64,000 nt of DNA, from positions 1-64,000 of the forward strand of contig CAJTMX010000005.1 of the NCBI GenBank assembly GCA_910577235.1. Direction: 5' to 3'. The position numbers and the translations under genes were made by a program. Shown here piece after piece: positions 61,839 through 64,000 of this stretch; the first letter of the stretch is position 1; every line of letters starts with the position of its first letter. The notes under the pieces were generated by a model. That model was not told the DNA's origin, did no database searches, and worked only from the letters and a program-made list of their open reading frames with translations. Source of the stretch: an uncultured Acetatifactor sp. GTDB lineage: Bacteria > Bacillota > Clostridia > Lachnospirales > Lachnospiraceae.

Positions 61839-62399
61839 ATGCGCGTGATAGCAGGTACGGCCAGGAGTCTGCCTTTAAAGACTCCCCAGGGTTTGGACAC
61901 AAGGCCCACCACGGACAGGATCAAGGAGACCTTGTTCAATATTCTGCAAAATGATATCCCCGGCTGTGTGTTTGTGGATATGTTCAGCGGCAGCGGAGGT
62001 ATCGGGATCGAAGCTCTCAGCAGAGGGGCGAAAAAAGCGTATTTCATAGAAAACGCCAAAGAGCCGCTAAGCTGTATAGCCCATAATCTGAAATTTACCC
62101 GCTTTGAGGACCGGGCCGTGGTTCTGAAACAGGACGCGGTGGCGGCCCTGTCCGGTATACGGGATGAGGAAGTGGATTTGTTTTTTCTGGACCCTCCCTA
62201 CGGACAGGAGCAGGAGAGGCGGGTGCTGGAGGCCCTTGGGGGTATGCGGTATGTGACGGAGAATACCCTGATCGTGGTGGAGACGGCCAGGGACACCTCC
62301 ATGGACTATGCGCGTGAACTTGGATTTTCCGTTGTCAGAGAAAAGCTTTACAAGACCAATAAACATATTTTCATCAGAAAAGAGGTAAATACCCTATGA
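61839..62399 (+). CDS. rsmD: 16S rRNA (guanine966-N2)-methyltransferase RsmD
   Basis: A 186-residue SAM methyltransferase that modifies G966 of 16S rRNA. Typical motifs: MRVIAGTARSLPLKTPQG at the start, FVDMFSGSGGIGIEALSRGA (SAM loop), and the catalytic LFFLDPPYG (DPPY). An AGGAG site precedes the ATG. coaD overlaps its end by four bases, a pairing conserved across many bacteria. Confidence 0.95.
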   Translation: MRVIAGTARSLPLKTPQGLDTRPTTDRIKETLFNILQNDIPGCVFVDMFSGSGGIGIEALSRGAKKAYFIENAKEPLSCIAHNLKFTRFEDRAVVLKQDAVAALSGIRDEEVDLFFLDPPYGQEQERRVLEALGGMRYVTENTLIVVETARDTSMDYARELGFSVVREKLYKTNKHIFIRKEVNTL

Positions 62400-62881
62400 A
62401 GAGAGCAGTGTATCCGGGCAGTTTTGACCCCATGACTTTCGGACATCTGGACATTGTGAGGCGTGCGGCGTCCATGTTTGACGAATTAACGGTAGCAGTT
62501 TTAAATAATACGCAAAAGACACCATTGTTTTCTGTGGAAGAACGTGTTAATATATTAGAGGAGGCGACTAAAGATCTGCCCAATGTCAAGATTGACAGTT
62601 TCAGCGGACTGCTGATCGATTATTGCAAGGATAAGGGGTTTCAGATCGCGGTTAGGGGATTGCGGGCTATAACAGACTTTGAGTATGAACTGCAGATTGC
62701 CCAGGCCAATCGTCAGATGTCCAAGGACGCTCTGGACACGATCTTTTTGACCACCAGTCTGGAATACGCGTACTTAAGTTCCACCAGCGTAAAGGAATTC
62801 GCCAGTTTTAACGGGGATATAACAAAATGCGTCCCCGATTGGGAGGCGGAGCTGATTTACCAAAAATATGGTTATCGCTGA
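62396..62881 (+). CDS. coaD: phosphopantetheine adenylyltransferase
   Basis: The 161-residue enzyme for the fourth step of coenzyme A synthesis. The nucleotidyltransferase motif is GSFDPMTFGHLDIVRRA near the start; RGLRAITDFEYELQIA and TSLEYAYLSSTSVKEFA are also diagnostic. It overlaps rsmD by four bases, so they are co-translated. Confidence 0.97.
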   Translation: MKRAVYPGSFDPMTFGHLDIVRRAASMFDELTVAVLNNTQKTPLFSVEERVNILEEATKDLPNVKIDSFSGLLIDYCKDKGFQIAVRGLRAITDFEYELQIAQANRQMSKDALDTIFLTTSLEYAYLSSTSVKEFASFNGDITKCVPDWEAELIYQKYGYR

Positions 62882-62964
62882 CCGGGGCACAGAGCGCAGG
62901 CGCCGGACCACCGGGGTATCCGTCGGTAACACAGCGCGGAAACCGGGTATTTATGGAGGATTAC

Positions 62965-63558
62965 ATGAGTAGCAGAATCGAACAGTTAATTGATGAAATC
63001 GAAGAGTATATCGACAGCTGCAAATACCAGCCGCTGTCCAGCACCAAGATCATCGTAAACAAAGAAGAGATCGATGAACTGCTGCGGGATCTGCGGATGA
63101 AGACGCCGGATGAGATCAAACGGTATCAGAAGATCATCAGCAATAAAGAAGCGATCTTGAATGACGCCCGGGCCAAAGCGGAAGCTTTGATCAACGAGGC
63201 AACGGTACATACCAACGAACTGATCAACGAGCATGAGATCATGCAGCAGGCTTATGCCCAGGCCAATGAAGTGGTGACGATGGCCTCCCAGCAGGCCCAG
63301 GATATATTGGACAATGCCACCATAGAAGCCAACAATGTTCGGGCCGCCGCCATACAGTATATGGACGATATGCTCTCCCATCTGGAGAATATCGTTTCCT
63401 CGGCAAGCCAGTCAGCCAGATCGGGATATGAGAATCTGATCGGTTCCATGAATCACTACCGGGATATCATCCAGTCAAACAGAAATGAACTGCATCCCGC
63501 AGACGACTATGAGGATGTGGTACTTCAGAATGTAGGGGATGCAGATGAGGAGCTTTAG
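62965..63558 (+). CDS. coiled-coil protein, DivIVA/ATPase-subunit-like
   Basis: A 197-residue soluble, mostly helical protein, with long charged coiled-coil segments (residues about 50-170; EALINEATVHTNELINEHEI). It resembles proteins often labelled as ATPases in Lachnospiraceae next to coaD, but I see no Walker motif, so the name would be misleading. A role in scaffolding or membrane association is plausible. GGAGG precedes ATG 62965. The amidase start overlaps its end. Confidence 0.7.
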   Translation: MSSRIEQLIDEIEEYIDSCKYQPLSSTKIIVNKEEIDELLRDLRMKTPDEIKRYQKIISNKEAILNDARAKAEALINEATVHTNELINEHEIMQQAYAQANEVVTMASQQAQDILDNATIEANNVRAAAIQYMDDMLSHLENIVSSASQSARSGYENLIGSMNHYRDIIQSNRNELHPADDYEDVVLQNVGDADEEL

Positions 63559-64000
63559 GAGAATACAAAACCGGTTTCAGGGAGAAACCGGTTTTTCTAA
63601 CTTTATTAGGATCATAGCCGTTACTTTCACCATGGGATTGTTTCTTTTTTCGGAGATGTCTGTATTAGCAGACGCCCGTGTTGCCGCCGATTCATTGGTT
63701 TTTGCTGATACATCGGTTCCTGACCGCTCTTCAGTACAGAGATTTTCCCGGTTTGCCCATCAGGACAGGGATATTGTAGTGGTGATCGATCCCGGTCATG
63801 GCGGGGATAATGAGGGAACCAAGGAGAACGGATTCTGTGAGAAAGATATGACATTGACAACGGCCCTGGCGCTGTATGACAGGCTGTCCCAATATGACGG
63901 CGTGACGGTGTATCTGACTCGGACTGACGATACAAAATTGAGTCTTGCGCAACGGGCTAAGTTTGCGCAATCCGTGGGCGCTGATTTTATGTTCAGTATT
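63545..64000 (+). CDS. N-acetylmuramoyl-L-alanine amidase, 3' end outside window
   Basis: The first 152 residues of a cell-wall amidase (amidase_3). A basic N-terminus and hydrophobic stretch (IIAVTFTMGLFLFSEMSVLA) look like a signal peptide; the zinc-binding VVVIDPGHGGDN and LTTALALYDRL, then VYLTRTDDTKLSLAQRA match the family. The ATG at 63545 overlaps the preceding stop by 14 bases, but a terminator-like hairpin lies in this frame, so a later ATG at 63632 may be the real start. It continues beyond the window. Confidence 0.85.
   Translation, partial: MRSFRRIQNRFQGETGFSNFIRIIAVTFTMGLFLFSEMSVLADARVAADSLVFADTSVPDRSSVQRFSRFAHQDRDIVVVIDPGHGGDNEGTKENGFCEKDMTLTTALALYDRLSQYDGVTVYLTRTDDTKLSLAQRAKFAQSVGADFMFSI
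63567..63597 (+). terminator. intrinsic-terminator-like hairpin at the amidase start
   Basis: AAAACCGGTTT pairs with AAACCGGTTTT across a seven-base loop, then T and C. It lies eight bases after the coiled-coil gene stop but also within the amidase reading frame if 63545 is the start. Confidence 0.75.

Overview
This 64 kb window looks like a chromosomal segment of a spore-forming Bacillota, most probably Lachnospiraceae. The basis is family-level recognition: near-universal AGGAGG ribosome sites, a base composition of roughly half G+C, a GerW/YtfJ spore protein, the zinc-finger form of ribosomal protein L28, the Asp23 / DAK2-kinase / RecG / DegV gene order, a homoaconitase-type LeuC, and MiaB and U32 proteins typical of the family. 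Nearly all of it is single-copy housekeeping sequence. I saw no rRNA, tRNA, CRISPR array, prophage or complete insertion sequence.

Layout. 0.3-3.7 kb: proline synthesis (proB, proA) around a DUF896 gene and a folate cyclo-ligase. 3.8-8.3 kb: flotillin-like protein, pepT, miaB. 8.4-16.5 kb: an orphan solute-binding lipoprotein, a SulP transporter, a cobalamin-dependent methionine synthase, a SUFU-domain protein and an unknown membrane-anchored protein. 16.6-20.7 kb: branched-chain amino acid genes ilvB, two ilvN paralogues and ilvC. 20.8-26 kb: a second, larger lipoprotein divergent from a TldD/TldE pair. 26.2-31.4 kb: DedA protein, GT4 glycosyltransferase and an OmpR-type two-component system. 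31.4-34.6 kb: a LysR regulator divergent from leuC-leuD. 34.7-39.2 kb: MATE exporter, ruvAB and an unknown membrane protein. 39.5-45.6 kb: zapA, U32 protein, Nudix, DUF2953, GerW, a 49-residue membrane peptide and a J-domain protein. 45.7-52.2 kb: rpmB (opposite strand), Asp23, FakA-like kinase, recG, DegV and a nucleoside hydrolase. 52.3-53.7 kb: an AT-rich TetR plus membrane protein module that looks acquired. 54-64 kb: type II topoisomerase subunits B and A flanking four accessory genes, then rsmD, coaD, a coiled-coil protein and the start of an amidase.

The most unusual signals lie between the genes. A 16-base sequence, CTACAGGTATGCGGGA, occurs just upstream of three unrelated genes (sulP, the first ilvN, the topoisomerase B gene); at two of them it ends a 19-bp tandem, partly self-complementary array. 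TTTAAG direct repeats at helical spacing, resembling the CiaR box of streptococci, precede both orphan lipoprotein genes, and an OmpR-family regulator is encoded a few kilobases away. A 20-bp minisatellite fills the sulP-metH gap, and in-frame tandem repeats have expanded the linkers of MetH, the U32 protein, a DUF2953 protein and a lipoprotein. A LysR-type dyad and a structured leader precede leuC, twin dyads precede miaB, and twin palindromes overlap the tetR promoter.

All calls come from reading the sequence and from knowledge of protein families. No alignments or database searches were run, so subfamily names are weaker than family names.
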